DNA of 64,000 nucleotides from Sphingomonas sp. Leaf208 (GTDB taxonomy: Bacteria > Pseudomonadota > Alphaproteobacteria > Sphingomonadales > Sphingomonadaceae), in NCBI RefSeq assembly GCF_001421415.1, contig NZ_LMKH01000023.1, positions 258,725 to 322,724 of the forward strand. Reading direction: 5' to 3'. Below, piece by piece: positions 26,574 through 36,176 of the stretch; the stretch's first letter is position 1; the number at the start of each line of letters is the position of its first letter. The position numbers and the translations under genes are program-made. A model generated the notes under the pieces. The model made no database searches. It saw only the letters and a program-made list of their open reading frames with translations, and was not told where the DNA came from.

Positions 26574-27218
26574 ATGACCAATGCGATAGACAAGGTTGAG
26601 CGTTATCTCGAAGATGCAGATATGCTCGATGCGCCCGGAGCAGTCCTATATTCGAGCGCGGAAACCGTGCAGTCCGGCGCCGTCTACCTGCTGGGTTTGA
26701 ATCCCGGCGGAGAAGGTGAATGGACCCTTCGAGACAATCTCGCGAGCGCCCGCAAAGGTAAAAATGCGTACCTCGACGAGGCTTGGGAAAACCGGAAGGG
26801 AACTTATGGATGCGGCAGGGCTCCACTACAACTTCGCGTAGTAGCAGTATGCAAACAGTTAGGGATCCCGGTCCGGAATGTTCCCGCTAGTAATCTGGTT
26901 TTCACTCGCTCCCGCGACGTAGGCGCACATAAGGGTTTCCAAGCTGCTATCTCATTGTGCGCACCGGTTCACACAATGCTCCTTCAGACGATCCAGCCAA
27001 AACTACTTTTCACATTCGGTAGCATCGACTGGATAAAGAAAGCCGCTAACAGTCTAGTTTACGAGTCCAAGAAGGCCCGACACGGTTCATGGGACGCCCA
27101 TCGCGGTCGTATTAAGATATTCGGACAAGACATGCAGTTCGCCAACGTTCCGCATATGTCATATTGGCATAGCACAACGCGAACGGATGTCGTCGATTGG
27201 GCAATAGGCAAGTCCTGA
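26574..27218 (+). CDS. Uracil-DNA-glycosylase-superfamily-like protein
   Basis: This 214-aa protein has a UDG-like arrangement: a motif-A-like loop YLLGLNPGGEG early, a central KLLFTFGS strand, and a motif-B-like FANVPHMSYWHST near the C-terminus where UDGs have HPS. That would make it an enzyme binding DNA, nucleosides or nucleotides, possibly excising a modified base. The match is by motif shape only and the catalytic Asp/His is not certain. GAGG precedes the ATG by 5 nt. With the upstream membrane protein it forms a two-gene unit. Confidence 0.5.
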   Translation: MTNAIDKVERYLEDADMLDAPGAVLYSSAETVQSGAVYLLGLNPGGEGEWTLRDNLASARKGKNAYLDEAWENRKGTYGCGRAPLQLRVVAVCKQLGIPVRNVPASNLVFTRSRDVGAHKGFQAAISLCAPVHTMLLQTIQPKLLFTFGSIDWIKKAANSLVYESKKARHGSWDAHRGRIKIFGQDMQFANVPHMSYWHSTTRTDVVDWAIGKS

Positions 27219-27397
27219 CATTGAACGGGCCGGGACTAAGGGCGGCGAGTTCTCACAATTTCAAGATGGTTTAGGTGTTTTGATCTAAAGAGAGAATGGG
27301 AGTGGTCAGGGATACCTCGACACCGGCTCTCCGAAGTCCCCACGAAGGGCGGGGTCGAGAAACCGACCCTGATCCCAGCCCCTCTCAGCGCTTGCCC

Positions 27398-27419
27398 GAT
27401 CCACGGGTCACCGTGGATC
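27398..27419. repeat. Palindrome GATCCACGG-GTCA-CCGTGGATC
   Basis: A perfect 9-bp stem with a 4-nt loop lies about 180 nt after the UDG-like gene stop. It may act as a terminator-like structure or a protein-binding site. No T-run follows. Confidence 0.45.
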
Positions 27420-27543
27420 CGAAATCCGTGGGATCGTGCTGAACGAGGCTGTGTGGCGATGGAATCGCCCGTTCGCCCAACCCTTCCATCCGCACCTACA
27501 GCTTCTGCACCGATGCCGGATGCCATATCTTGCCGCGCAATGT

Positions 27544-27753
27544 CTAAATACGCGCATCGTTCAGATGGACGACCATCGCCGCCAAGATCTTGGCTCCCGA
27601 TGCGCGAGCTTTGTTAAGATAGTGCATCACCTTCCGACCACGATCATCCGCCATCGCCTTCCTCACCTCAAGGCTCTTGAAGCGTTCAGAGCCGCAACGG
27701 CAGATGGTCGAGGGCTTACGGCGGACTGTTCCAGCAAGTAGCGCCGAAAGCAA
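27544..27753 (-). CDS. Possible small protein or gene remnant
   Basis: This 69-aa frame reads basic and helical in its second half (KSLEVRKAMADDRGRKVMHY, ARASGAKILAAMVVHLNDA) with a CRCGSE turn at the start. No convincing ribosome binding site is visible. It could be the 3' remnant of a longer gene. It lies just downstream of brxL on the same strand. No family recognised. Confidence 0.28.
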   Translation of the reverse strand: MLSALLAGTVRRKPSTICRCGSERFKSLEVRKAMADDRGRKVMHYLNKARASGAKILAAMVVHLNDARI

Positions 27754-27807
27754 CGCATTGTATTCTCCCGATAGTAGAACAGGTTGCCGCGAGCCCGGAC
27801 TTGGCCC

Positions 27808-29853
27808 TCAGTCCACTCCAAGCGCCTTAAAGACGGCGTCTACGGGGTCGGAATAGAACGAGGTCTGGAACTTGGCGAAAAGTTCACCGGGAATCGTGGG
27901 GATGTCGATGACGCTCGACATCGGCAGCAGCACACGTTTTGCACCGGAGTCAAAGGCAAGTTGCATACATCCCGCGAGATTCTCAACCGGTTTGACGTTG
28001 CCGCCGAGGCTCATATCACCCAACACGACAAGCTGCCCCTGCAATGACTTCTGAAGGATCCCCGAACAAGCCGCAATAAAGCCAGCGAGGGTTATCGTCG
28101 TGGTCGCACCGCTGTTTTGAAGTTCAACGATATGAACATGATAGTCATGCTCACCCGCCTTTGACGAACCGCTGATCCGGGTCAGGTTTGCTTTGAAATA
28201 ATCAAAGCCGACCTTCAGCGCCTCCCGTGCTGCCGTACTGGAGCCGATCCCCGATACCGCAAATTTGCCAGTCCCCGCAGTGATCTGGGTCTCCATGCGG
28301 TACAGACCCAGATGCCCGCCGGTCCCGGTTCCAATCGTGTGGAGGACACCCGGATTCATCGGTCCATCCGAAATCAGCTTACCGCCGCCCTGTTCGGGAA
28401 CGGCAATGAACCTCTCATCCCGGCTTTCCTGATCGATGTAGGAGAAGTGAACGTCATAGAACTCCATGCCGCCGATCTTCTTCAATTGCTCCTTGACACG
28501 GCGACGGGTTTCCAGCGCATATTCGAGGCACAGCCGCACGTCTTCCTTGTCGAACTCACCGTTTGGATGAAGCAGCTTCAAGAGCCCTGAGACCGTCTTG
28601 CGAACGGCAATCGTGTCACGCTGGTTGAGGTTATTGCCGAGTTTGAAATACCGATCAATCGCATCGGCAAAACTTCTCTTGCGCATCTCTCGCATGAATT
28701 CCGCGAGGTAATCGGTTATCAGGCCGTACCGGTTGGTAAAGAATTCCGGGCGCATCTTCGGCACTTCCCAGCCCGGGATGTAGGCGTGGAAACGGTCGAA
28801 AAAGGCGCTATCGATCATGACCTTTGGAAACGGTGCCAGAAGATGGCTGGTTTTAACCAAGGTATCCACCGACTGGTTGATGTTGCCCACGAACACCATG
28901 CTTGCCGAAGCCGAGATGGAATCACGTCCGCGCGCGAACGACCCATTAGCCATGTAGCCTTTCATGATCTGGACGCCGTCGGGCTCCTTGAAATTGATCC
29001 CGGCTACCTCATCAAAGGCAACCACATCCCACATGCCCACCAATCCGACCTGTCGCCGGGACATGTTGTAAAATAGGTTTGCAACAGTTGTCTGGCCACC
29101 AGACACCAAGATGCTGTTGGGACTGACTTCCTCGTAGACGTAGGATTTTCCTGTGCCGCGAGGACCAAGCTCGCAGACATTGTAGTTGTTCTCGACGAAC
29201 GGGATCAGTCGCGCGAGCAGATGCCATAGCGTGCGCTCATCGAGTACGGTCGGCTCCATCCCCGTAGAACGTGTCAGAGCATCGATCCACTGCTTCGTCG
29301 TGAAGTTCCTCCGCGCCTCGAACAATTCGTCCATGTCCATGTTCGGCATCTGGATCGGCTTAAGATCGGCAACAGAGAACGGCGACCGCTTAGAGCCTTC
29401 CTCGAAAAAGTAGTGGACGGTAACAATGCACCAGATGCCACCCGCCAGAAGCTTCTCGTTGGCCTTGACGAACCGAGTATCAACCTCGGCATCTTTGACA
29501 CCGAGATTAGCCAGCAGCGCCTCATAGACGTCCCGCTTTTCATTAAGGCGGACGCTTACCTTGTCGATGATCTTATAGCTGCCCCGCTCGCGAATTTTCG
29601 ACTTGATCTTCTCCGCCTCATCCGGGCGCACGTAGTTATCCGCCAATACGCCTTTAACGGTTTCGAGACCTTCACGGATCGTGTCGTCGTCATCCGAAGC
29701 GCAGTAGCTGCCCAGCAGGTACTCAAGGACATATGTGGGGACGTTGGCCCCTTCCTTAACGAGCTTGGTCAGGTCCTTGCGAACGACCTTGCCAGCGAAA
29801 TTCTGAACCAGCAGGTCATCCACATCGTTCTTGTTTTGCGGTTCAGAAGTCAT
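27808..29853 (-). CDS. brxL: BREX type 1 protein BrxL
   Basis: This 681-aa protein is the last gene of the BREX operon. It has an AAA+ core with the Walker A GPRGTGKSYVYEE at about residue 240 and the DEVAGINF Walker B region, and a C-terminal Lon-like domain (IVELQNSGATTTITLAGFIA ... GDMSLGGNVKPVENLAGCMQ). In true Lon the corresponding positions hold the DGPSAG serine and a GGLKEK lysine; neither is present, so proteolytic activity is unlikely. This agrees with published BrxL work describing a DNA-binding MCM-like ring. Its start overlaps pglZ by 11 nt. Confidence 0.95.
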   Translation of the reverse strand: MTSEPQNKNDVDDLLVQNFAGKVVRKDLTKLVKEGANVPTYVLEYLLGSYCASDDDDTIREGLETVKGVLADNYVRPDEAEKIKSKIRERGSYKIIDKVSVRLNEKRDVYEALLANLGVKDAEVDTRFVKANEKLLAGGIWCIVTVHYFFEEGSKRSPFSVADLKPIQMPNMDMDELFEARRNFTTKQWIDALTRSTGMEPTVLDERTLWHLLARLIPFVENNYNVCELGPRGTGKSYVYEEVSPNSILVSGGQTTVANLFYNMSRRQVGLVGMWDVVAFDEVAGINFKEPDGVQIMKGYMANGSFARGRDSISASASMVFVGNINQSVDTLVKTSHLLAPFPKVMIDSAFFDRFHAYIPGWEVPKMRPEFFTNRYGLITDYLAEFMREMRKRSFADAIDRYFKLGNNLNQRDTIAVRKTVSGLLKLLHPNGEFDKEDVRLCLEYALETRRRVKEQLKKIGGMEFYDVHFSYIDQESRDERFIAVPEQGGGKLISDGPMNPGVLHTIGTGTGGHLGLYRMETQITAGTGKFAVSGIGSSTAAREALKVGFDYFKANLTRISGSSKAGEHDYHVHIVELQNSGATTTITLAGFIAACSGILQKSLQGQLVVLGDMSLGGNVKPVENLAGCMQLAFDSGAKRVLLPMSSVIDIPTIPGELFAKFQTSFYSDPVDAVFKALGVD

Positions 29854-32482
29854 TGTCGAAAGCCAGACTGATGGTGACGGAATGGGGTGGAAATATGTCC
29901 AACTGATCCTCTGTGCTCCGGACGATCAGGTGATAGGTTTTGCGGGGATCAAAGCTGTGGTTGGCCAGTGAGAGCCAGACATCCTTCTTCCAGAGGTTCA
30001 TGTCCGCTGCCGTTGAGTCGAAAGCGACGACCTCCGCGTTCGATATTTGCTGATCGCCATCATAGAGCGCGATCCTTGCCGTCACGGGTTGCACCCGAGC
30101 GGATATCGCTTCCGTTTGGGTGATGGTGAAGCGGTGGCGCGATGTCGTGACTCGGGTGGTGTGGAACAACGGTGCCAGTCCTACCCTAGTGACACGAGTA
30201 CGATCCCGGCCTTTGCCTTCGCCTCGTGCGTAATTGACCCGCAACAGAGGCACACAGACTTCCTGCAGCATTGCGCCACCGTGCACAAACCTGCTGCCAC
30301 CGACAAAGTGGAAGCGATTGATGCCCTTGGGCACCCAGAACTGCATGTCGGTCTGAGCCTTGGCCGTACTCGAAATGCTGCCGCTGATGGCTCCAGCATT
30401 TTGGCCAAGGTTCGTGCCAACCAGATACCGCTTCTTGGCAATCACCGTGCCGTCAGGCTTCGTGACGATAGCGTTCTTGTGGGCGGCGCTTGGGGCGGCG
30501 CTCTGGAACAGGAAGCCGTGGTCTGCCGTCACCAGCGCCCGATTGCAGTTAAAGGTGAAGGCCCTCCGGATCAGCGCAGCGATTTCGTCGATAGTTGTCC
30601 GGACGGCGATGAAGGTCTTTTCTTCATTGCCCTTGTCCGCCGTCTGATCGATCTGATCGTGATAGACGTAGATCACGCGGTACGGCTTAAAGAAGGCAAC
30701 CCCGTCCTCCTTCTTCATTTCCATCAGGTCCGCTGACTTGATCGCAATCCCATTCACGGGATCGAGCAGCTTCTTTCGGGCTTCCAACCCGCTTGCGGGC
30801 TTGCCATCGACTTGCACCGAACCGTCTCCGGCAAAGCTCAGTTGGTCATGCGGCAGCAGCGCGGACATGCCGAGGGCCGTGTAGGATGGCAAGACCCCGA
30901 GCATCGAATCCAGCTTGGCCTGAAAGCGGTCCTTCCCTTCCAGCGCCTTGAATAGCTCCTGCGCCGCTTCGAACCGGAAGGCGTCGGAGATGATCACGAC
31001 CACGCGTCTGCCCGGATCGGTATCGAGGATAGGCTGCACTTCACGCCGATAGAAATCGTACTGGTTGCGAACGTCGGGCAGCCTCCATTCCGGCAGGAGA
31101 TCGGACTCCACCTGCCGGGTCCACAAGTCGCCCAGTTCCGCCAAATACCAGTTGCCATAAACGTCTTCGATGTGGCCGCGCAGGTCCTTCAAAATATCCC
31201 AGTTCTGTGCCTCCGCCACATCCGCCGCTTCACCGAACAGGCGATAAAGCTGATCGAACCCGTAGAGTTGATCCGTGTAAAGCTTCCATGTCTCAGCGGC
31301 GGAATTGCTCTTGAAATGCGCGCCGAACTCTCCCTTCAGAGCAAGGAAGGCAGCGCCAAAACTGATGGCGTCATAGACCTTGTGAAAGGCGGCACGAGGC
31401 GCGTCTTCCGTCGACGGCTTTTCCGCGTTTGCCCAGTAAGCGGTCTGGCGGCTGCGGCACAGGTCAGCAATCCGGGCAGCATTCACGGTTTCAGAGGCAT
31501 CGAGTACTTCGCGCACCAGCAGCGAGGCAAGCCGCTTCTCCACCTCAAGGAAGCTATGCACCGTTTCCAGATCGGCGAGGGCAAAGCTGGCAAGCCGCGC
31601 CTTGATCTGGAGGTCTTCGGCAATGGCCGAAGAAAGCGCATCGTATGACCGCTGATGGCTGCTGGAATCGCGCCAGCCATCCATAAACACCACGACATTG
31701 GCCCCGCCGCCGTTGGCCAGTAGCAGATGCGACAAGGAGATCGGCACCGCACCTGTCACATGGCGCGCAAAGTCCGTCGCAAACAACCGAAGCAGCAGGT
31801 TGCGCAACGTCGGCGCAGCATCGGCGTAGCGGAATTCTTGTCCAACGAATTCCCAGAACGATCCGTCGACGCCGTAACGTTCAAACTCGGCAAGGGTCTT
31901 GTGATCCGCTGTCAGGTCATGCGGATCGAGTTCGGCGAGCATGGTGCGCAGGATGTGAGTGAACTGCGGCTGAGGCGCGCGCGCCAGCACGGCCATGATC
32001 TTGAGGTCGATCTCATCGGGACCATCCTTGGGAGCGATCAGGCGGCTAAGCTTCTCCAACCGCTCCCGGCTACCGAAGAACCGGGCACGCCCAATAATAT
32101 GAGACTTCAGCGACAGGTCGTCGACCAGACCCAGTTCACGCAAGATCAGCGTCGATTTATCGGCTGCGAACGCAGCTGCCCACTTACGGATATCGAGCAG
32201 CATGTCATACGCAGGATCGGGCGGCGAGCCGTGCTCGTAGATCAGGAACCGGCCATTCGGTTCTTGCAGCGTCAAACGCACCTTCAAGCCCAGCGTTGGC
32301 TCTTCCCCGAGCCGAACGATCGTCACCCCGTCCTCATGGCAGGTCTCTATGCCGAGCTTGTCCAGTTCCTCCGCAAACTCGCCTTCGCTGTCTTGCCACC
32401 AGACCACGCGGTTCCCCGCGTGGTTATGGCCCCCGTTGGTGAACAGTCGCTGCAGATGCGCGTGAATATGCATTAGATCCAC
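29843..32482 (-). CDS. pglZ: BREX type 1 protein PglZ
   Basis: This 879-aa protein contains the alkaline-phosphatase-superfamily PglZ domain. The metal-binding strand is RRVVVIISDAFRFEAAQEL at about residue 480, and the downstream ALVTADHGFLFQ supplies further metal ligands. PglZ is essential for BREX defence and methylation but its substrate is not settled. The start is GTG (GTG GAT CTA ATG), with an ATG three codons later. It follows pglX by 2 nt and overlaps brxL. Confidence 0.95.
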   Translation of the reverse strand: MDLMHIHAHLQRLFTNGGHNHAGNRVVWWQDSEGEFAEELDKLGIETCHEDGVTIVRLGEEPTLGLKVRLTLQEPNGRFLIYEHGSPPDPAYDMLLDIRKWAAAFAADKSTLILRELGLVDDLSLKSHIIGRARFFGSRERLEKLSRLIAPKDGPDEIDLKIMAVLARAPQPQFTHILRTMLAELDPHDLTADHKTLAEFERYGVDGSFWEFVGQEFRYADAAPTLRNLLLRLFATDFARHVTGAVPISLSHLLLANGGGANVVVFMDGWRDSSSHQRSYDALSSAIAEDLQIKARLASFALADLETVHSFLEVEKRLASLLVREVLDASETVNAARIADLCRSRQTAYWANAEKPSTEDAPRAAFHKVYDAISFGAAFLALKGEFGAHFKSNSAAETWKLYTDQLYGFDQLYRLFGEAADVAEAQNWDILKDLRGHIEDVYGNWYLAELGDLWTRQVESDLLPEWRLPDVRNQYDFYRREVQPILDTDPGRRVVVIISDAFRFEAAQELFKALEGKDRFQAKLDSMLGVLPSYTALGMSALLPHDQLSFAGDGSVQVDGKPASGLEARKKLLDPVNGIAIKSADLMEMKKEDGVAFFKPYRVIYVYHDQIDQTADKGNEEKTFIAVRTTIDEIAALIRRAFTFNCNRALVTADHGFLFQSAAPSAAHKNAIVTKPDGTVIAKKRYLVGTNLGQNAGAISGSISSTAKAQTDMQFWVPKGINRFHFVGGSRFVHGGAMLQEVCVPLLRVNYARGEGKGRDRTRVTRVGLAPLFHTTRVTTSRHRFTITQTEAISARVQPVTARIALYDGDQQISNAEVVAFDSTAADMNLWKKDVWLSLANHSFDPRKTYHLIVRSTEDQLDIFPPHSVTISLAFDNDF

Positions 32483-32484
32483 GC

Positions 32485-35400
32485 TTACTCGTCCTCACCC
32501 TTTTTCTTCGGGCAGACCTTGTCCTTGGCAGCCAGTAGGTTGCCGAACCGGGCATAGTTCACCTTGACCCCATCATTTAGATCGAGGGCGATGCGCTGGT
32601 CGGCCAAGTGGCGCAGTTCCTCGTCGAATTCACGCAGTTCGATCACCTGCTTTGCCAGCTTGTCCTTCTCGCGGGTCTTGCGGGTCTTTTCCGCTGACGA
32701 CGACGATGCGGCAATTTCGGCATCCAGATCGCTGATCCGCTGCTGCAACTTGCCCATTAGCGGCGTGACATAAACCGTACGCATCCGCGCCAATGTGCCT
32801 TCGTTGTAGCGGTGGAGATAGACTAGTACCTCAAACGCTTTGTGCTTGCCCGACGAGAACAGCCAGTAGATCGGGCGGTTCTTGTAGGTTTGTAGGTGGT
32901 CCTTGTAGAACTGCTTCGACAAGTAGGACCGCAGGGCAGTGCGAGGCTCGCCAGCCTTGCCCATGGCGAGACCGTCCATCAGCGTGGACATCGTCTGCAT
33001 GACCGGCTCTTCTGGCCATGCGATACCCAGAAATTCCTCGATCCGGGCGGCGGCATCGTCAGCGAACCACTGCTCTTCGGTCAATGGAACGATGCCATCG
33101 TCGTCAGCCGGAAACGGACCATAGCGCGCGGGATCGAAGCCCCCGCCCCCGCACTGAGCATAGATTAGACCCGGTTCCGCCAGAGAGTAACGGCCCATTA
33201 TGCAACCGACAGCGTACGACACGAGTTCCCGCATCGTGTCAGAGTATAGACGAGCCTCCCGAATTAAATTCGTCGATTCGCCCGCATAGCGGTAATCTGG
33301 ATTGCATTTAAGGGTAACTTCCGAAGCTGAGACATGCGAGTCAACTTCGTCATTCAAACCATAGTGAGCAATGAAGGCCAGATTGTTTGCCGTTTCAAGC
33401 CGCATCGTCTCAACGACGTCTTCATTCCATTTTGAACGAAGGCTTACAAAACTCTCGTTGAGAGTACGATACCGAGGCTCGACGCGCAGTAAGTGAATGC
33501 CATCAAAGTCCCAAGATGTTTCTTGTGAGTCCCAATCCTTCTTGGATATCGAAACCAGTCTTTCGATTGTTGAAGACTCACCAGAGAAGCTCATCGGCAG
33601 AGATGCAATATGTCCGACCTCAAAGTTCAACGTGGGCGCAAGTACTTTAAGGAAAAATCGTGACACCGCGCTGTTTAGAAAGCCAAGTGCCGAAAATCGC
33701 TCAAAATCATTAGCAAAAAAAGCTGAAGTTCCTGCTACATCAAAGGCGAACCCATTTCCGAAATATCGAAATGCCGGAACCCCTGAAGAGATCTTGGACC
33801 AAGAAATAGAAGGTCGAAAAAACAGATCGAGGTTTTGTGGCCTCGACCTTAGCTTACCTTCGGAGTCGAACGCATTTTTTATTTCGTATCCATCATTATA
33901 CCAATTCACAACGCAATCTTGCCCCCCATACCAAAGGCGAAATTCTCCTCCTTTGTTGTAAGGAAACCATTTTACTCCTGAGTCTTTCGCAGACGCCCTA
34001 TCTTGTGCGGTAAAATTAATGGATGATTTCTGAAGCTCGTGCCATTGGCGGACAAATCGGTTGTTATCCGATGTTGCCAGCCCTTGGGCAGCTCTTCCGA
34101 TGGTATTGAGCGGCGGATACCTTGTAAAAGCCTGTACGGCATTGGCGGTGAGCCAGTACGCGATCAGACTACCCGGGATCTTCTCAAAAACAGATGCTGG
34201 AACACAGAATAACCAAGGAGATTTCTCGGTAGTGATGGCCTCCTTAAAGTCCGACTGTTTAGCCGCCTCCGATTTACCCTTGATAAGGCGAAGATAGCTG
34301 CCCGTGAAGTCGGTCATAGGAGTATTCTTGAGAACAAATGTAGTGGTGGAAACTACATCCCCACCAATGCTATCAAATCCACGTGAGCCCAGATGAGCCA
34401 TACTCGATAGCGTTCTGTTTTCCAACAGCTTGAGGCGTAGATTCTCGTAGGAGGATAGAAACATCCAGCTTTGCATTGTGATCATGGCCACTAAGCCGTG
34501 ATCAGCCGCTAACTCTAAATTCCGTTCGATGAACACTGCGAATAGATCGGCCTTGCTGTCTGCATAACGCTTCCCCGTGAAAGTCTTTAGGTCGGCATTC
34601 ATGCCTTTTCCGCCTATGTAGGGCGGGTTAGCTACCACACAATCATAATGGTCACCGAGCAATCGCGTTTGTTCAACCAGCGGCTTCAACGCCTCCTGCG
34701 CATCTTCCTGCGCCTTTCGCAGCAACAGATCACCAGTCAACGGCTTTGCAAGCAACTCATCGAGCAATGGCAAGCTATGCATCACCGAATGCGGCACTGT
34801 GATCAGTGAGCCAAAGGTCTTGGCTCCATGAAACAGCGTCACCAGCGCCTTGATCGACTTAGCCTCATTCGAAGTGGGTTGCTGTGCCGACAATGTGGGT
34901 TGAGAAAGGGTCTCGGGCAGCAGATCGCTGCTCGGTATGATCTGATACCGCTTCTGCGGCAGAAGCGCCTTCGCCAATGCGTCGGCATCCAGCCTGTTGC
35001 TGTCTTGCAATGCTAGCACATTAAGCTTGGGCGGATTGCGCAGCACCGTGCGATCATCGGCGCATGCTTTCATCAGCAGGGCAAAACCCGCCATCTGCGC
35101 CGCACGATCATCGATATCGAGACCGAACAGGTTCTTGGTCAGTATCGCGCGTGCAGCTTCCCGCTTGGTGTAGCCCCGTTCCAAATAGATCGCCCGGAAC
35201 AAGTCATAGGCCTCCACCAGAATGTGCCCTGATCCGACAGCCGGATCGATGAGGGTAATGGTTTCGGGATCAAGCTGCTTGGGCGTGATGTCATCGATCT
35301 GGGCTTGCACCTCTGGCGTCTGCTCCGCCGGAGCTACATAGTACTCCATTCCCGAACGAATGCCACTGCCGGGATAGGTCGCCAGCCACTGCGCTCCAAG

Positions 35401-36162
35401 GCTGTTTTGGACCATGTACTTGACGATCCAGTTGGGAGTGAAAAGTTGGGTTGCGGCGGGGATGTCTTCCGACTTTACCACCTTGCCGATCACCTGATCC
35501 TTCTTCTCCGAGATGTAGAACTGGTAAAGCCAGCCAATAATCTCGATTTGCTGCCACTCGGCCTCGGCGACCTCGTTCACCAGCTTGCGCACGATACTTT
35601 CAGATTGCAGCAGGTTTTCTGGCAGCAATAGCTCCGTCTCGTCGTCGATCTTCTCGAACAGGAACGGCATGGCCCGGTGCAGAGCGTTGCACTGGGCGAT
35701 CAGCAGCTTGCGATATATCTGCTCGTCTTTCGTTCCGTCCAGCTTGAGATTGACAATTTCATCGCGGTTGAGACCCGGAAGATCGACGCTAATCGCTTTT
35801 TCAAGAATTTCGGGTTCGGGATGCCCATTGGAATTGGAGAGAACCCGGCAGCCATGATCGAGGTAGTCATGTAACTCCATGTATCGGATGGCGAGGAAGC
35901 GGTTGAACCATGTATAAGCCACCGCTTCCATCACCTGCGCAAAGCCATCACTCGCGACGCGTGAGATCAGCCGTCCACGCTGGTCGGCGACCGACCGTGG
36001 AAACGCTGTGCCTTTAAGGATGAACAGGTCGCCCTGAACCTCACCAGCGTCGGCGCCTTCCTTGGTGATGCCAAAATGAGCGGCACGATTGGTAACGGCC
36101 TGAATGAAGTCCAGACGAGCTTGCGGGGCATATCTTTTGAGAACGTTGCGGTTAGAAGCCAT
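32485..36162 (-). CDS. pglX: BREX type 1 adenine-specific methyltransferase PglX
   Basis: This 1225-aa protein is a full-length PglX. The SAM-binding motif I is LIDPAVGSGHILVEAYDLF (about residue 300) and the catalytic motif IV is DCVVANPPYIGGKGMN (about residue 505). The C-terminal half is the target-recognition region. It methylates the N6 of an adenine in a non-palindromic host motif and so marks self DNA for BREX. The central target-recognition region (about 33.2-34.4 kb) is noticeably AT-richer than the rest. No frameshift or phase-variation tract was seen. Confidence 0.95.
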   Translation of the reverse strand: MASNRNVLKRYAPQARLDFIQAVTNRAAHFGITKEGADAGEVQGDLFILKGTAFPRSVADQRGRLISRVASDGFAQVMEAVAYTWFNRFLAIRYMELHDYLDHGCRVLSNSNGHPEPEILEKAISVDLPGLNRDEIVNLKLDGTKDEQIYRKLLIAQCNALHRAMPFLFEKIDDETELLLPENLLQSESIVRKLVNEVAEAEWQQIEIIGWLYQFYISEKKDQVIGKVVKSEDIPAATQLFTPNWIVKYMVQNSLGAQWLATYPGSGIRSGMEYYVAPAEQTPEVQAQIDDITPKQLDPETITLIDPAVGSGHILVEAYDLFRAIYLERGYTKREAARAILTKNLFGLDIDDRAAQMAGFALLMKACADDRTVLRNPPKLNVLALQDSNRLDADALAKALLPQKRYQIIPSSDLLPETLSQPTLSAQQPTSNEAKSIKALVTLFHGAKTFGSLITVPHSVMHSLPLLDELLAKPLTGDLLLRKAQEDAQEALKPLVEQTRLLGDHYDCVVANPPYIGGKGMNADLKTFTGKRYADSKADLFAVFIERNLELAADHGLVAMITMQSWMFLSSYENLRLKLLENRTLSSMAHLGSRGFDSIGGDVVSTTTFVLKNTPMTDFTGSYLRLIKGKSEAAKQSDFKEAITTEKSPWLFCVPASVFEKIPGSLIAYWLTANAVQAFTRYPPLNTIGRAAQGLATSDNNRFVRQWHELQKSSINFTAQDRASAKDSGVKWFPYNKGGEFRLWYGGQDCVVNWYNDGYEIKNAFDSEGKLRSRPQNLDLFFRPSISWSKISSGVPAFRYFGNGFAFDVAGTSAFFANDFERFSALGFLNSAVSRFFLKVLAPTLNFEVGHIASLPMSFSGESSTIERLVSISKKDWDSQETSWDFDGIHLLRVEPRYRTLNESFVSLRSKWNEDVVETMRLETANNLAFIAHYGLNDEVDSHVSASEVTLKCNPDYRYAGESTNLIREARLYSDTMRELVSYAVGCIMGRYSLAEPGLIYAQCGGGGFDPARYGPFPADDDGIVPLTEEQWFADDAAARIEEFLGIAWPEEPVMQTMSTLMDGLAMGKAGEPRTALRSYLSKQFYKDHLQTYKNRPIYWLFSSGKHKAFEVLVYLHRYNEGTLARMRTVYVTPLMGKLQQRISDLDAEIAASSSSAEKTRKTREKDKLAKQVIELREFDEELRHLADQRIALDLNDGVKVNYARFGNLLAAKDKVCPKKKGEDE

Positions 36163-36176
36163 TGGAAGATGAACTT

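Larger units (their letters stand above)
27219..27807. other. 589-bp gap between the UDG-like gene and brxL
   Basis: Two transcription units converge here (+ UDG-like, - brxL). The only protein-like frame is a minus-strand one at 27544-27753, listed separately. A short palindromic stretch GATCCACGGGTCACCGTGGATC at 27398-27419 could terminate the plus-strand unit. Nothing else is supportable. Confidence 0.4.
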
